The translations under genes and the position numbers were made by a program. Of a stretch of DNA of 64,000 bases, positions 10,592-22,117 are shown in pieces. Position 1 is the stretch's first letter. Each line of letters begins with the position of its first letter. This DNA is from Dolomedes plantarius. Taxonomy: Eukaryota > Arthropoda > Arachnida > Araneae > Dolomedidae. The DNA lies in NCBI GenBank assembly GCA_907164885.2, contig OU015496.1, positions 185,903,781-185,967,780 of the forward strand. The letters are read 5' to 3'. The notes beneath the pieces were generated by a model. The model saw nothing but the letters and a program-made list of their open reading frames with translations. It was not told the DNA's origin and did not search any database.

Positions 10592-13225
10592 ATATTTGGA
10601 TGTGTTGATGTTTTACTTGTGTTACTATGTTTGATCACCAATATACGCCAAAATACGATAGAACTAAATTCCGCGTTGCAACCAGTTTATTATAATTATG
10701 GAAAGCAGGTGTAGGGACACCAACAGTAACCTTGGCAGAGGTATACTTTGACAGAGGAAAGTTCGCCCTCCCCCAACATTTTGGGTTTGGGCCTAGCACT
10801 TGCAATAGTACTTTTACATTCCAGTGATTTAAAAATAATCGGTTCAGCTAAAATGTTGTTATCACTTTCCTTGTAGAGAATTTTTAGGTGCTCGTAACAT
10901 AACATTACTCCTATCACCTATAAAAACAAATATGAGGTACAGTTAAACAAAAGGACAGATTCAATTAGTCATTGCACAAAACCTCGCTAAGTTTGAAGAC
11001 CTTTTCGTTAGCTGGGTGTTGAAAACTGGGGAGATGGTGAAAGCTCGTATGCTTAAAAATGTATTCACGTCGTGGAGGTGTGGAAGTGATTTCAAGTAAT
11101 TAGCTTTTCGGGAAATAGAGATATGTTACTGGGATACTTTACGGCGATTTGAGTTGTCGTATTTATGATGGTTGCCTGATATTGCTGGTTAAATAATTTT
11201 CATGATTTCACTAGTACGCATGTCCAGCATACGTTCACGAGCTGGAAATTTTCTTTCATTATTGGTGAAGATAAAATACCGTCGAAAAAGGTGGCATCAA
11301 ATGTCCAAGGTGTAAAGTTCTGCGTTTAACCACGAAAAAAGATTTTAAGCCACTTAGATCTCATCTTAATAATTTCAATGTTTGGTGCGAGAAGTTAGGG
11401 TTAATTATAGGGGATATTTCCCATATTTCTTTAGATGTGTGGATGTGCCAAAATGCATCCTGTCGAACAAAGACACTTAGGTCAATACAGGGCTGTACAC
11501 ATCAGGTTCTTCAATCACTGATATCACGATCCTTGATGAACTCCATTGAAATGAACCTGCTATATCTCACAAGACATTTCTGTTTCACTAAGGTGAGTAT
11601 AAGACTGATTAGAGGTAGAGATATAGAACCTTTTTTGTTGTGTGTGTGTGTGTAGGGGGGGGGGATTTCAAGTTACGTGATATTTTTATGGCAGTATCGC
11701 GTAATGACGCCCTCGTTATATTTTGAGGTCACTTCAAGTGGTGTTTACAAGATTGGAGACCTTGCGTGTTGTGTCTGGGCAAAAACACTTTATTTTGGGG
11801 GTTGAGGACTTCGAATCCCCCTCTGTCTGGAGGGGAGTAGGGTGCGATGACCTAGGCCTCGTCAAAACATCGCTCTCGACCTTTCCCAGGAAATGGGTGG
11901 AGACCCCTGGAGTGAAGCACGTGATATCTTTTTCTTTCTCAGCTTCGAAATTGGGAACGGCTATTTTTTCTCTTTAGACTTGAGATTATAGGCTCCCTAT
12001 TTTTTTCCCATCCCTATCTGAACGTTAGTGTTCGAACATTAGAACAGCTAAATTTCGGAGAACGCATCTTTTTCAGCTACTAGTCGAAAGAGGTAAGAAA
12101 TCGCTTCCTTCAGCGCACATTAAGTAATGATGGTCTAGGAGAGTGGGAGGGAATGTGGGGTTCATAATAAAAATTAATTGTAGTTTAGAAACCTGTGATG
12201 TATTACAGTCAGTATCCATCAGTTTCACTTAACTTTGACTGCAAAGTCTGAAATGGTTCATCCAAGATTATATATGTATTAAAATAGATTTTCATTAATC
12301 AGTAGTTTGATATTAGAGGACTATCCATCTTCGAAAGTACATCTAAGCGTTTAGAATATTTACATTTTATCGCACTCTTTGGAACCAAAATATCACACGT
12401 CTGAACGAACAACTAGCAAAAACGAGAGAGAATTTCTACTCAGAACTCAAAACAAATTGATAGATCCTAAAGGCTTTGGCTTTGCTCTGGAACTAATAAG
12501 AAAAATGGTGAATGGTAAGAAATGCATTCGATCTGGAGTTAGGTCTCCCATTGATATGAGGAGGTGGTATTATTTAATATTATGCTTATTACGGGGCAAC
12601 ATCTTATTTTAGTTAGGGCATATGTGCAAACTGGTTTAGAGCATTAACCTATGATAGTTCGCAGATAACTTATAAAGGAAATATATATATATATTTGAAA
12701 AAAAATTTTTTTTTTTAAATTCGATTTAATGGGCAGGTATGGAATTAGGGTAGGACGACATTTACAGACTTTAGGATTAATGTGGCAAATTTACTATATC
12801 AGCGTTTTACTTAATTGGATGAAATTCGGATTTAAAGTAATGGCGCTTTAGTACGGTGCGTCTTGAAAATTCTAAAAAGTGTTTGTGGAGGTATTCCAGA
12901 TTTTTAAAGCTGGCGTTAAAGAAAATTTTTCTCTCACGTATGTGTACGTATGAAATATTTCGTGTCTTGTTAACATTCCCATTTTAATTATGAATAACCT
13001 GTTCTGACTTAACATATAATTTTCATCAAAATATAATCCGACTCACTCAATTTGATATTGCATTTTAGCATTTCATTTTGAGCAAGTCGTGTAGAAATCT
13101 TGTGTAGTTAATATATTTAAAATCGCTACATGCACTTCAAGAACTATGGTTTGTAGTTGTCTTGAAAACGGGTATGTATCATCTCATGAACTTTACTCTT
13201 ACGCCTTTTCAGTAGCGCTACATAC
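10592..13225. other. No recognised gene
   Basis: AT-rich with a TG microsatellite running into G10 (about 11636-11664) and short AT/T/A runs near 12680-12720. Open frames up to 84 codons (for example 11723-11977 plus) have no recognisable domain. Confidence 0.45.
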
Positions 13226-13235
13226 AATTCCACTA

Positions 13236-13427
13236 AAACTGCCACTGGTGCTCTGCCGACATGGCCTCCCCTGCCCATATTTTAAATTGTTTGGGTTTTA
13301 CTAAGGACGAGGTCCTTCTGGACCCTCTACTGATTTTAGACTTTTTGGAAATTTTTGGTTTTATGGAGATTGTCTAGCCTTGCTAGACAATCTGGGATTA
13401 GTAAAAAAAAAAAAAAAAAAAAAAAAA
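13236..13427 (+). mobile_element. Poly(A) retroposon with perfect target duplication
   Basis: A 192 bp insert ends in about 27 A residues and is flanked by an exact 10 bp direct repeat, AATTCCACTA (13226-13235 and 13428-13437). This is the signature of LINE-mediated retrotransposition. Near the 3' end is a hairpin (TTGTCTAGCC facing GCTAGACAA) followed by GGATTAGT and the poly(A). A 38-codon frame (13261-13377) starts ATGGCCTCCCC and ends at TAG inside the hairpin; I do not recognise it and it may be chance. It could be a SINE, a 5'-truncated LINE or a processed small RNA. The insert at 59500-59755 has a similar 3' hairpin. Confidence 0.8.
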
Positions 13428-13619
13428 AATTCCACTATGTAATACCGTTTGAGGTAATTACAACCTTTGTCCAGAAAGTTCGGTGAATGTGTCTATAGTT
13501 ACAGTGGATTGTTGTCTTACGTGAAACAGCTGTTACTGTCCTTCGAAGTAATCCCCATAGGCGGTACTGCACATCTGGGAACGGCTGTACAAGTCTAGGA
13601 AACTCTTGGCGTAGTCGCC

Positions 13620-14812
13620 TTTAGGGGTGGCTTTGAGCTGAGTCGTAGCATAACGCTGGATATCCGAAATATCCGAAAAACCTGTGACCCTTCAGGGCTG
13701 ATTTCAATTTGCGGAACAAGAAAAAGTCCGGGAGAGACAAGTCTGGGGAGTAGGGTGGGTGATTCAGGGACACAACTCGCCTGTTGGCCAGTAGCTGCTT
13801 CACCAGAAAGGCAGTATGTGGCCGGGTATTGTCGTGAAGCAGGGTCAAGTTGCGTACTGGGGGCGTAACGATTGATCCGTTGCAGCAGACGTTTCAGTAT
13901 ATTCACGTACTTAGCGGCATTTAACGTGGTGCCCTCAAGGAGGAATTCTTTATGGATGAGACCCTCAGAGTCGAAGAACACCCCGAGCATTCTCTTGACG
14001 CGGGATTTCTCACTTCGCACCTTCGTGCTTTTCGGCGACCCTGGACCCTGCCACTCCATACTCATATGCTGCGTTTGTATTCATGTACTCTGCTCTGCTC
14101 TGCCTTGGGGAAGCCAGTGATTTATGTTCACTGCGTACTCTGTATATGCGTGGATCGCCTCCTCTTTCGGTCCTGCTACAGAGCCTCAAAGATCCCGGGG
14201 TCAAATGGTGTCAATGGGGGCGGGGGACACGGCGTGTAGGGTTACCGTGACTAATGTGATGACGGGAGTGGGGGGGTCTCCATGCAGTGAACTCTGCATG
14301 AATGCATATGCACCATGACGCTTGCCGTAGGGGTCGTACTTCGGGCACCAGGTCTCGTCACCCATGACAATGGTTTTCAGGTAATTTGGGTTTCGATTGT
14401 CCATGTCGATGAAGTCTCCACAGGCGTCAAGCCGAATATGCATTTGTTCCTGCGTCAAAGTGTGGGGCACAAGTCGGGAGCAAAGCTTGCGTTTACCCAA
14501 ATCCTGGGTCAGTATGACGTGGGCCATCTCACGACCAATTCCCACTTCCTCAGCTATCATTCGGACTGTCACTCGACGATCCTTGTCCAACAATTCCTTC
14601 ACTTTTTGTACGTTGTTCGGGGTGTGTGCAATTGTAAGCCGACCACTTCGGGGGAAGTCTTCAATAGTGTCCCGCCCTTCTCGGAAGCGTTTAAAACACT
14701 CGCACACACTTCAAGGTGACAGCACGTTCTTCATAAACTTTTAGCAGCATTTCTAGAGTCTCTTTGATTTTCCAAGTTTGAAACAGAACAGCATATTCGC
14801 TCGCTGATCCAT
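13620..14812 (-). pseudogene. mariner transposase pseudogene (DD34D)
   Basis: In a live mariner this protein excises and reinserts the element at TA sites in the nucleus. Reading from the minus-strand ATG at 14812, the N-terminus starts MDQRAN, then shifts frame. A clear HTH block follows (CFKRFREGRDTIEDFPRSGR) with the first catalytic region (VMGDETW) and YDPYGKRH, where a MITE interrupts it. Downstream the protein resumes at EWQGPGSP, continues through VFFDSEGLIHKEFL, then shifts frame again before LLHDNTRPHTA and PPYSPDLSLPDFFLF. Thirty-four residues separate the last two catalytic Asp positions, as expected for DD34D. At least two frameshifts plus the insertion make it non-functional. The stop is at 13620-13622. 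Confidence 0.9.
14067..14315. mobile_element. PIF/Harbinger-like MITE, copy A (inside mariner)
   Basis: About 249 bp, closely similar to the inserts at 29332-29620 and 30765-31024. Shared motifs are GGTGCATATGC near one end, GTGATGACGGGAGT, GGGTCAAATGGTGTCA, CGCATATACAGAGTACG-type sequence, and CCAGTGATT near the other end. It interrupts the mariner reading frame between YDPYGKRH and EWQGPGSP, so it arrived after the mariner. The two ends are imperfect inverted repeats of each other. A matching target duplication is not clear here, unlike in copies B and C. Confidence 0.8.
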
Positions 14813-15136
14813 TTTGAATTTCGACCGATCGCACAACACCTCCACTCTCCAATGAACTGTTTCCACACGATAGACTAACTCGCAGCGCCGCCGCTCAGGA
14901 ACTGGTTCAGACCAGTCTTCACCTGTCCGGTACGGTATGCACCGGTTGTAAAACTCTTACGATTGTGACCAATATGACGTCTTTCACCGAACTTTCTGGA
15001 CAAGGGTTGTATATTCCAGTCTCACATCAAAACCTGTGCTTGTCAATGCTATATAATTCTTTTAGACCCGTCCCATCGTCTTTGCTTGACTCCTGAACAA
15101 TTTAAATAAATTAGCCCTTTTGTCTGATTCGAAATT

Positions 15137-15302
15137 GTCGGACGATGGCCGAATGGCTAGGGCGTGGCATTCGGTGCCAAAGTCTGAGGGTTCGAATCCC
15201 ACTCTTGGCATGGACGTTTGTAACCGTTCGGAATCGGCTTTAAGCAGTAGGTCCCGGTTTAATTAGCCCTCGTGTAGCCAAAATTGACCATAGCGTCCGA
15301 AA
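15137..15302 (+). mobile_element. tRNA-derived SINE, full-length copy
   Basis: The head contains an A-box-like TGGCCGAATGGCTAGGGCG and a B box GGGTTCGAATCCC, the internal RNA polymerase III promoter of tRNA-derived SINEs. The body has CTTGGCATGGACGTTTGT, GGCTTTAAGCAGTAGGTCCC and TTAGCCCTCGTGTAGC. It is nearly the same as the copy at 33297. Flanks (15124-15136 and 15303-15315) match at about 10 of 13 positions and look like a decayed target duplication. It is non-coding. Confidence 0.85.
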
Positions 15303-15467
15303 CTGAATCCGAATTATCCATCACTTAAAACTTCTAAAATTGGGAGAAAGTCAACGTATTGCTCTGCTTGTCATGTTACTGGATTGGTTCTTTTCAAATC
15401 CAGATTCAAAAGCCTCTATTTTCCTTTCTGCCGTATCGACTTTTTGTTCTGAGATGTTATATGCAGT

Positions 15468-16215
<748 letters not shown>

Positions 16216-17634
16216 TTAGGGTTAAAAGCTGGCCGGATGGATGACGCCTGGATGAGAGTAAAATAAGCCCGGCTAAAATAGTTGGGTGAAGTATCCATAC
16301 CTGCCGATAAAAAATAGTACTATGAGCAAAATTGTGACTGTCAAGAGACTTAGTTCGCTAAATAGTCAACCAAAATGTCGGTATGTACAGATGCATACAT
16401 GGCATTTCAATTCATTTCATGGTTATGTTTTCAGCCGCGTGACCGAAATCGCAACTGTAACTCATTTTCAATAGCAAAATAATGTACTTGAATAACTGAT
16501 TTTTTTCCACATCTGTGTCCCAATAGGAACAACTGTTTCCCATGAAGTCGAGCTTATTCATGCACTCGCTTTTATAAATATGCCACCTAAATCCATCTCA
16601 AATCGTCAAAATTCCTGGTATCTTTCGCTCATGGATCCTGAAACCTCCTCTTTGCTTCTGGAACCGACCCCTCGACCTGCAATTCGATCTGGTGGGGGTC
16701 GGGCTGTCTGGGATGCTATTTTTCTGTTTTGTGACTCCAACTGGGAAAGATGGGAGGGCTGAGGGGAAATAAATAAAGTAACTTATTCGGTGCACCTGTT
16801 GTTTTTCTGCTTCGTACTCTGGAATTTGCGGCGTGCTCCCTAATCAGGGGCTGCATTTTTAAAAAGAAAATGACCCGCAGAGAGGAAGGCATTGCCTTTG
16901 ACTTTCTAATATGGGAAAGCATTATAAGCGATGCCGAATGTATCCATACTTTCTTATCCGTCACGGTTAAATCCAACAGCTGGAAAATTGCCGTTTTAGG
17001 AAACTGGGAGTGCTACTTACCCATATAACCAGACGTATAGTTAATTATATACTGAAGTAGACAGACAAAAAAAGTCTGAAGAACAGCGAAATTGGGATGT
17101 CGAAAGGTGACTCGTAGGGCATAAAAACTTCAAAACCTTTATTACTTCATTGTAGGAGATTAAAATTTTTTCAATTATCGATGTTATTAAACCAATAGCA
17201 GCGATTGTGACTTCCATCCGTGATATTCCCCAATAAGTTGTACTCAATTGCAGAACTCTTTTGTTGTCGTTGTTGTCTCTTTATGAGTTTTTTTCAATAT
17301 TAATCGATTGATAGAGCCATAGAGTAACAATTCCCCACAAATCCAAAATCATAATGATACCTACCCATCAGTCTTAACATCTTAAAAATGAATAACTCGA
17401 AATATTTACTGTAGAGACAGGCGAGTCACCATAACAAGCAATAACGCCACCTATCGCAAGGTATGTGGTACTACGCAGAACGCTGGGGGTGATTATTGAC
17501 TCCAGACGTGTCAGATACGCTCTTACTGAGAACGACGGAGTTGATTGTAGACTCCGGTCGTGGCTGATATATTCTTAGGAAGTTCGGAGGTGAAGAAAAG
17601 TGGAGATGACTCCTTTTCAAAATGACAGATTCAC
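16216..17634. other. No recognised gene
   Basis: A 60-codon frame at 16580-16762 is followed closely by AATAAATAAAG, but it has no recognisable domain or supporting splice structure, so I leave it uncalled. A (GTT)n-like stretch lies near 17262-17276. Nothing else is identifiable. Confidence 0.4.
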
Positions 17635-17637
17635 TTA

Positions 17638-17824
17638 GGGCCTGTTCACATAGGAGTCCGTTGCGTAGCGTTAAGGAAAAGATGACGTTGAGACAAAAAT
17701 AAACCAATCATAGGCGCTAAAATTTTTATTGATAATCGTTTGGAGGCATATGATTGGTTTATTTTCGTCTCAACGTCATTTTTTTCCTTAACGCAACACA
17801 ACGGACTCCTATGTGAACAGGCCC
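17638..17824. mobile_element. PIF/Harbinger MITE with TTA duplication
   Basis: A 187 bp element starting GGGCCTGTTCACATAGGAGT and ending with the exact complement. Both sides are flanked by TTA (17635-17637 and 17825-17827), the 3 bp target typical of PIF/Harbinger, and the GGGCCTGTTCACA terminus is typical too. Inverted similarity continues inward through AACGTCAT and AACCAATCATA, so most of the element folds into a long hairpin around AAATTTTTATTGATAATCG. It has no coding capacity. Confidence 0.92.
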
Positions 17825-17827
17825 TTA

Positions 17828-19581
17828 GTTTTAGAAACAGTTCTGTGGGGTATGTCATGAACGTTACGTGGCTTTGCCGCTTAGTTAGTGTTTTTTTTTT
17901 CTTTTCTTTTACACAGACAAACCTGACCTGTCTACACTAGTCCTTAGGTAGAAGGAATGAAAAAAAAAAAAATCAAAACATGGGTAACATGACATAAAAA
18001 AGAACAGACATATTGAAATAAATATCAGCTTCATATCAACTTTTTATTCAAGTTGAATTAAGGTAAATGTAAGACGCCACCTATAGTAACATTTAACACA
18101 TATTCAGAGATATATATAGAATTAATAAAATTGTTCACAAAATATATCGCATTCTTAAGAAAATAAGGTCAAAACCCACGACTAAGTTCTTTGGATTTTG
18201 AATTTATTGTTAATGTGATAGAGTTTACACAATGTCTTCTTTTTTATTTTTACAATCTCTGAATATTCTAGATTAAAATATTATAGAGCTATTAATTGTT
18301 TAAATGTACGGGTCTACTGAATATTCTTAATGTTAACAAAAATACTAGCAATAGTTATTTAAAAAATATTAGTCATGTAGTATTCAAAGATATAAAGAAA
18401 ATCAGCTCTACTGTAACCTTAAAAACTGCGGACCGTTTCAGAGCGAACCTTAAACCCTCTAAAAATTTTTCAGGCTTTACGGGGAAGTATGCAGGCGGGG
18501 CCCGGCCGAACTTAAATTCTTTGGCCTGTGCAGATTTTTAGGGTTAGAGTCCATAGGATTCTTGAACTTCCGACGCCCAATATCAATCTTCTATCTCTAA
18601 CAAAAGAAAAACAAGTCTCATTTTTGTAAGATGCATTGCAAACCTATTTGATTAGTTGGACATCAGGCGATCACTCTATTGTAATAGAGGTCAAACATTT
18701 GTATGAGAATGCGGGGAGTGGCTAATGATAAATATCTGCGAAATATCAAGTGGTTCATCAGCTCTGCTGCTGATATTTCATCTCGAATTTGAAAATACAA
18801 ACAATATGCGGTCACTGGGTTCAAAAACCTCATAGCTCTAAATGCGCGAATGAGATTTAAAAGTCATTAGTTTCTCAAAGTTAAACACTTTTATAGTTAT
18901 TAAATTCTTTTGTTATTTTTAAAAAAAATTCTAAACCCACAAACAATTACAAGGAAATGGAAACATGTTCTATACAGACTTTTCTAATTTAAAATTTCAT
19001 ATGGTTGAACTGCGTTTTTATAATTATTACGCCGTGTTGATAGACCTTTCGACACTATTATTCTTGGCATTATTGAAACGTGCATACACTTCCTGTTGCA
19101 GGGTTGTAATTTGAAATAATAATAAAAATGAATCGGCACTCGAGGTGACCCGTGTTTTAACTGAGCATCATTCTATTTTATGAATTACAATTAAATAGTG
19201 AAGAAAACAGAGCTCTTTCGTTCGGTCTATCAATATTTTCTGCTTCTTGTGAAAACTTAGCTTCTTTAATTCTCTCTTCTTCAAGGAAGCTAAGATTTTA
19301 TTAGGGTTTTCTTCCTTTTTTTCTGTAAAAGTTTGACAATATACGCTGTAGCAGTGGCTCTTTAGCATTTTCTTTCTATTGTACCTCTTGGTCATCACTA
19401 AAAATGTAATGCCCCGCAATAAAATTCTCCTAAATTAGAGCTTTTAAAACTTTAAATTTCCAATAGATGTGGTTTTCATTGTATTTAATTTTTTTCAGTA
19501 TTTACTAATGCATTCAATGAAGGGGCGTACGAGAAAAGTGATCATACGTATACATTCAGATTTTTCTGGTTGGCTTGTTTA
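17828..19581. other. No recognised feature
   Basis: Very AT-rich. Open frames of 81-83 codons are lysine/asparagine rich as expected from composition alone, and I see no domain in them. Confidence 0.45.
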
Positions 19582-19612
<31 letters not shown>

Positions 19613-19625
19613 AAAAAAAAAAAAA
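19582..19625. repeat. Composite homopolymer C21-A23
   Basis: Twenty-one C residues are followed directly by 23 A residues. Similar joined tracts occur at 21461-21490 (C12 A10 G8), 22098-22117 (T10 G10) and 53027-53065 (T26 G13). Confidence 0.95.
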
Positions 19626-19749
19626 GCTACATTGGATTCTCAAATTATTTGTACGTGTATTAATTACGTTCTTTCAAGTAATTAAGGGGAATAAAATCCC
19701 TCAACGGTTGCATTCTCTTTTCATTTTTCCAATTTTTCCCTTCAGAAAT

Positions 19750-19792
19750 GCTCCCATACTGGAGGTCGCGAACCTCAGTTTGAGAGCCACTG
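19750..19792 (-). mobile_element. hAT-type terminus fragment
   Basis: The stretch TCGCGAACCTCAGTTTGAGA then GCCACTG is the inverted form of CAGTGGC...CAAACTGAGG...CGCGA, a common hAT end. It resembles the end at 46485. A CAGTGGCTCT at 19352 could be the partner end, but the flanking 8 bp do not match, so only this terminus is claimed. Confidence 0.45.
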
Positions 19793-20915
19793 TATTAATG
19801 GCGTGCAACGAAATTCACTTTCTTCGAGAGAGCCCCGCTTTTTAGTAAAGAATTTACGTTTCTTGGAAGGATTTTGCTGAAAATTTTAGTCGTATGCTCC
19901 CCCCCCCCCCCCCCAACAAATATTTGTTTCTGGGAACGGAAGTTTGAACCCAAAACAAACCCTCTGTGCTTTCTCTACTGATGTTGATTGTTATTTCGTG
20001 AGGTATAAACAAATGTGTCCATTTTTTAATCTAGGTATAAACAGCAATCGAAACTCAGCCAAATAATAGCGTACCTGTAAAAAGATCGCTTGGGAGTAAA
20101 ATAGTGCAAAAGCAAATTAAAAATACTCAGACCTTTAATTCAATTCGCTGGAAATTTTCTCGGCTCAAAGAACAAAATTGAACTCTCGTCTAAATCTTGT
20201 TTTGACACGGAGAAGCAAAATATGACCATTGGAGCATTCTAGAAACACATTAGACAACTGTTACCGACGGTTTGCTTATGTAAAGATTAGACTTAGGTGT
20301 CATGGTCGAAGGTCACCAGTATTGTGATGTATCTTCCACCAAAGTGGCTGACGTACATGCATTAAGTGTTGTGTAACCACTGTGTGTTTCGCATTAACAT
20401 GTCAATGCGATACACAACGTTTACAAGACGTAAAAGATTTAAAGCGTTTGAAATCTTATCTCAATTTCAGACGTTTATCCAGGGTAGGTTCTCTCTTTTG
20501 CCTCTTACTTGAGGTAGGTTCCTCATAAACAGAAATTTCATAATTTTTAAGTATTAAAGTATACGTCAGTGAGACCTATCACATTATTTTCTACGATTAT
20601 ATAGGATTACGTTCAGTGTTTTGACATATTTAAGAGTCCAGTTTCCCCAAAAGAATAAAGTTGATGTTATATCTCGAGCAAAAGCTAATTAAAGTTTAAA
20701 ATTATGTATATCACAATCATATGGTAAATTGCAAATTGCAATTTAGTTTGTAAAATTGCAAATCTCCTGTTTCACATATATATGTTAATTTATGCGTAAA
20801 TCGCCTCGTTTAGGTATTTGTACGGTTGAGGAGCAAACACAGTGTTTTTGATATAATGTTAAAAGTTAATTTAGCTATTTTATCTCGTCTAGAACTCATA
20901 AACATCTTAAAACTT

Positions 20916-21222
20916 ATTGTTGTTGTAGCTAAGGTCCCTGGGGCTGACGATTATCTCACACCCCAGTCCAGTGTACATATGAATACAAGGAAACAAGAAC
21001 ATATAAATCACACAATCACAGAAGAATTTTTATTAACTAACAATGGCACCGGGGAAGCAGTTCCCCTCTGTAGACGGGGGCTCCTTTTGCAGGCGGAAGA
21101 CTGACGAGTTCCTCAGAGTACAACCAAGTCTTAAGCGGGAATCGAACCCGCGCCCCCGGCGTGGCAGGCTGATGCCTTAGCCACTGGGTGACACAACTTG
21201 GTGTAGCAACTATAGGGATCGG
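20916..21222 (-). mobile_element. SINE with tRNA-Gly-like head and (AAC)n tail
   Basis: On the minus strand the head carries AGTGGCTAAGGC (A box) and GGGTTCGATTCCCGC (B box). CAGCCTGCCACGCC in the anticodon region is close to that of animal tRNA-Gly(GCC). About 200 bp of unrelated body follow, then GGGACCTTAGCTACAACAAC at the 3' end near 20916. A tRNA-like promoter, unrelated body and short-repeat tail define a SINE. The head is too altered for a working tRNA, because its acceptor stem does not have the normal spacing. Confidence 0.75.
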
Positions 21223-21460
21223 TGTAAAGGCTAAATTCTTACTATACAACATATAATTTTGATTACTATCGTTCTTAAGGGAAATGTCATTTTCCTGTCT
21301 TCGAAAAATGCATTTTCATGCTTTATCAAATATTCGACACCTCTACTATCTTTTCAGGTCGTCTGAAGCATTTTACTCGGTTTATAAACTATTAACGACT
21401 GCACCTATATAATTTAATAAATTATATAAAGTTATGTAATTTTTTTCTACTTCCGGGTTA

Positions 21461-21490
21461 CCCCCCCCCCCCAAAAAAAAAAGGGGGGGG
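21461..21490. repeat. Composite homopolymer C12-A10-G8
   Basis: Twelve C, ten A and eight G residues in direct succession. C12 could pair with the eight G across an A10 loop. It has no obvious role. Confidence 0.95.
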
Positions 21491-21849
21491 CGAGGTGAAA
21501 TAGAGAATTCCATATGCATATTTTTATTTGAGTTCTTCAGATTTTAATTCGCTGAATGATAATTTAAACTTATGCATATAAAATTACAGATACGCAAAGT
21601 GTAATACATTCTCCTATATTTGAAAAACCGATAATCATTCAATAAAAAGCAGTAATTTACGTAAGAGCATTCGATTGTAATTATTTTTGTAGACTACGCG
21701 CTTGATATTTAAAGATCATTTCTTTTTAATATGAAAACTATTCAGTGCAAGCAACCATAGCAGCTATTTTACTAAGTAGGTTTCAGCGCTATATTGCTAT
21801 TGCTTTATTTTCTTCAATTTTACGTTATTTATTTCCTGACATTCGTACT

Positions 21850-21970
21850 GGAGTTAGCGGGTTCAAATGCCTTAAGTGGGTGTTTGTAGCTGCGCAGAAT
21901 CGACTTTAACTGTAGACTCCGTTCTAATTGCCCTCGTGTAAGCAAAAGTCACCGTATTTCAACCAACCAG
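21850..21970 (+). mobile_element. Degraded copy of the 15137-type SINE
   Basis: It retains the B-box region (CGGGTTCAAAT), GTGTTTGTAGCTG, GAATCGACTTTAAC, TCTAATTGCCCTCGTGTAAG and a CAACCAACC tail, in the same order as the SINEs at 15137 and 33297. It has many substitutions and lacks a recognisable A box. It is an old 5'-truncated copy. Confidence 0.65.
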
Positions 21971-22117
21971 TTTGGAAATTTTTCATTTCCAACCCCCCCC
22001 CCCCCCCCCCAAATTTTCTGTTCAGAATTAAAGTGAAACTGCTGTATGGCGGCCAGTATTTTTTATTATTATTATTATTATATTTTTTATTTATTTATTT
22101 TTTTTTTGGGGGGGGGG

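Larger units (their letters stand above)
13461..15009 (-). mobile_element. Degenerate mariner transposon
   Basis: The ends match as inverted repeats: CCTTTGTCCAGAAAGTTCGG on the left and its near-complement CCGAACTTTCTGGACAAGGG on the right (~30 bp TIRs including ACAACC). TA flanks both sides (13459-13460 and 15010-15011). Total length is 1549 bp, of which about 250 bp is a MITE inserted later at 14067-14315. The remaining ~1300 bp is the normal size of a mariner. It encodes a disrupted DD34D transposase on the minus strand. Confidence 0.92.

Noticed and set aside
16580..16795. 60-codon frame followed by AATAAATAAAG
   Set aside because: AATAAA is common in AT-rich DNA, and the peptide has no domain or splice support.
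21130..21205. Possible functional tRNA-Gly gene (minus strand)
   Set aside because: A and B boxes are present, but the acceptor arm spacing is abnormal and the sequence continues into a SINE body with an (AAC)n tail.
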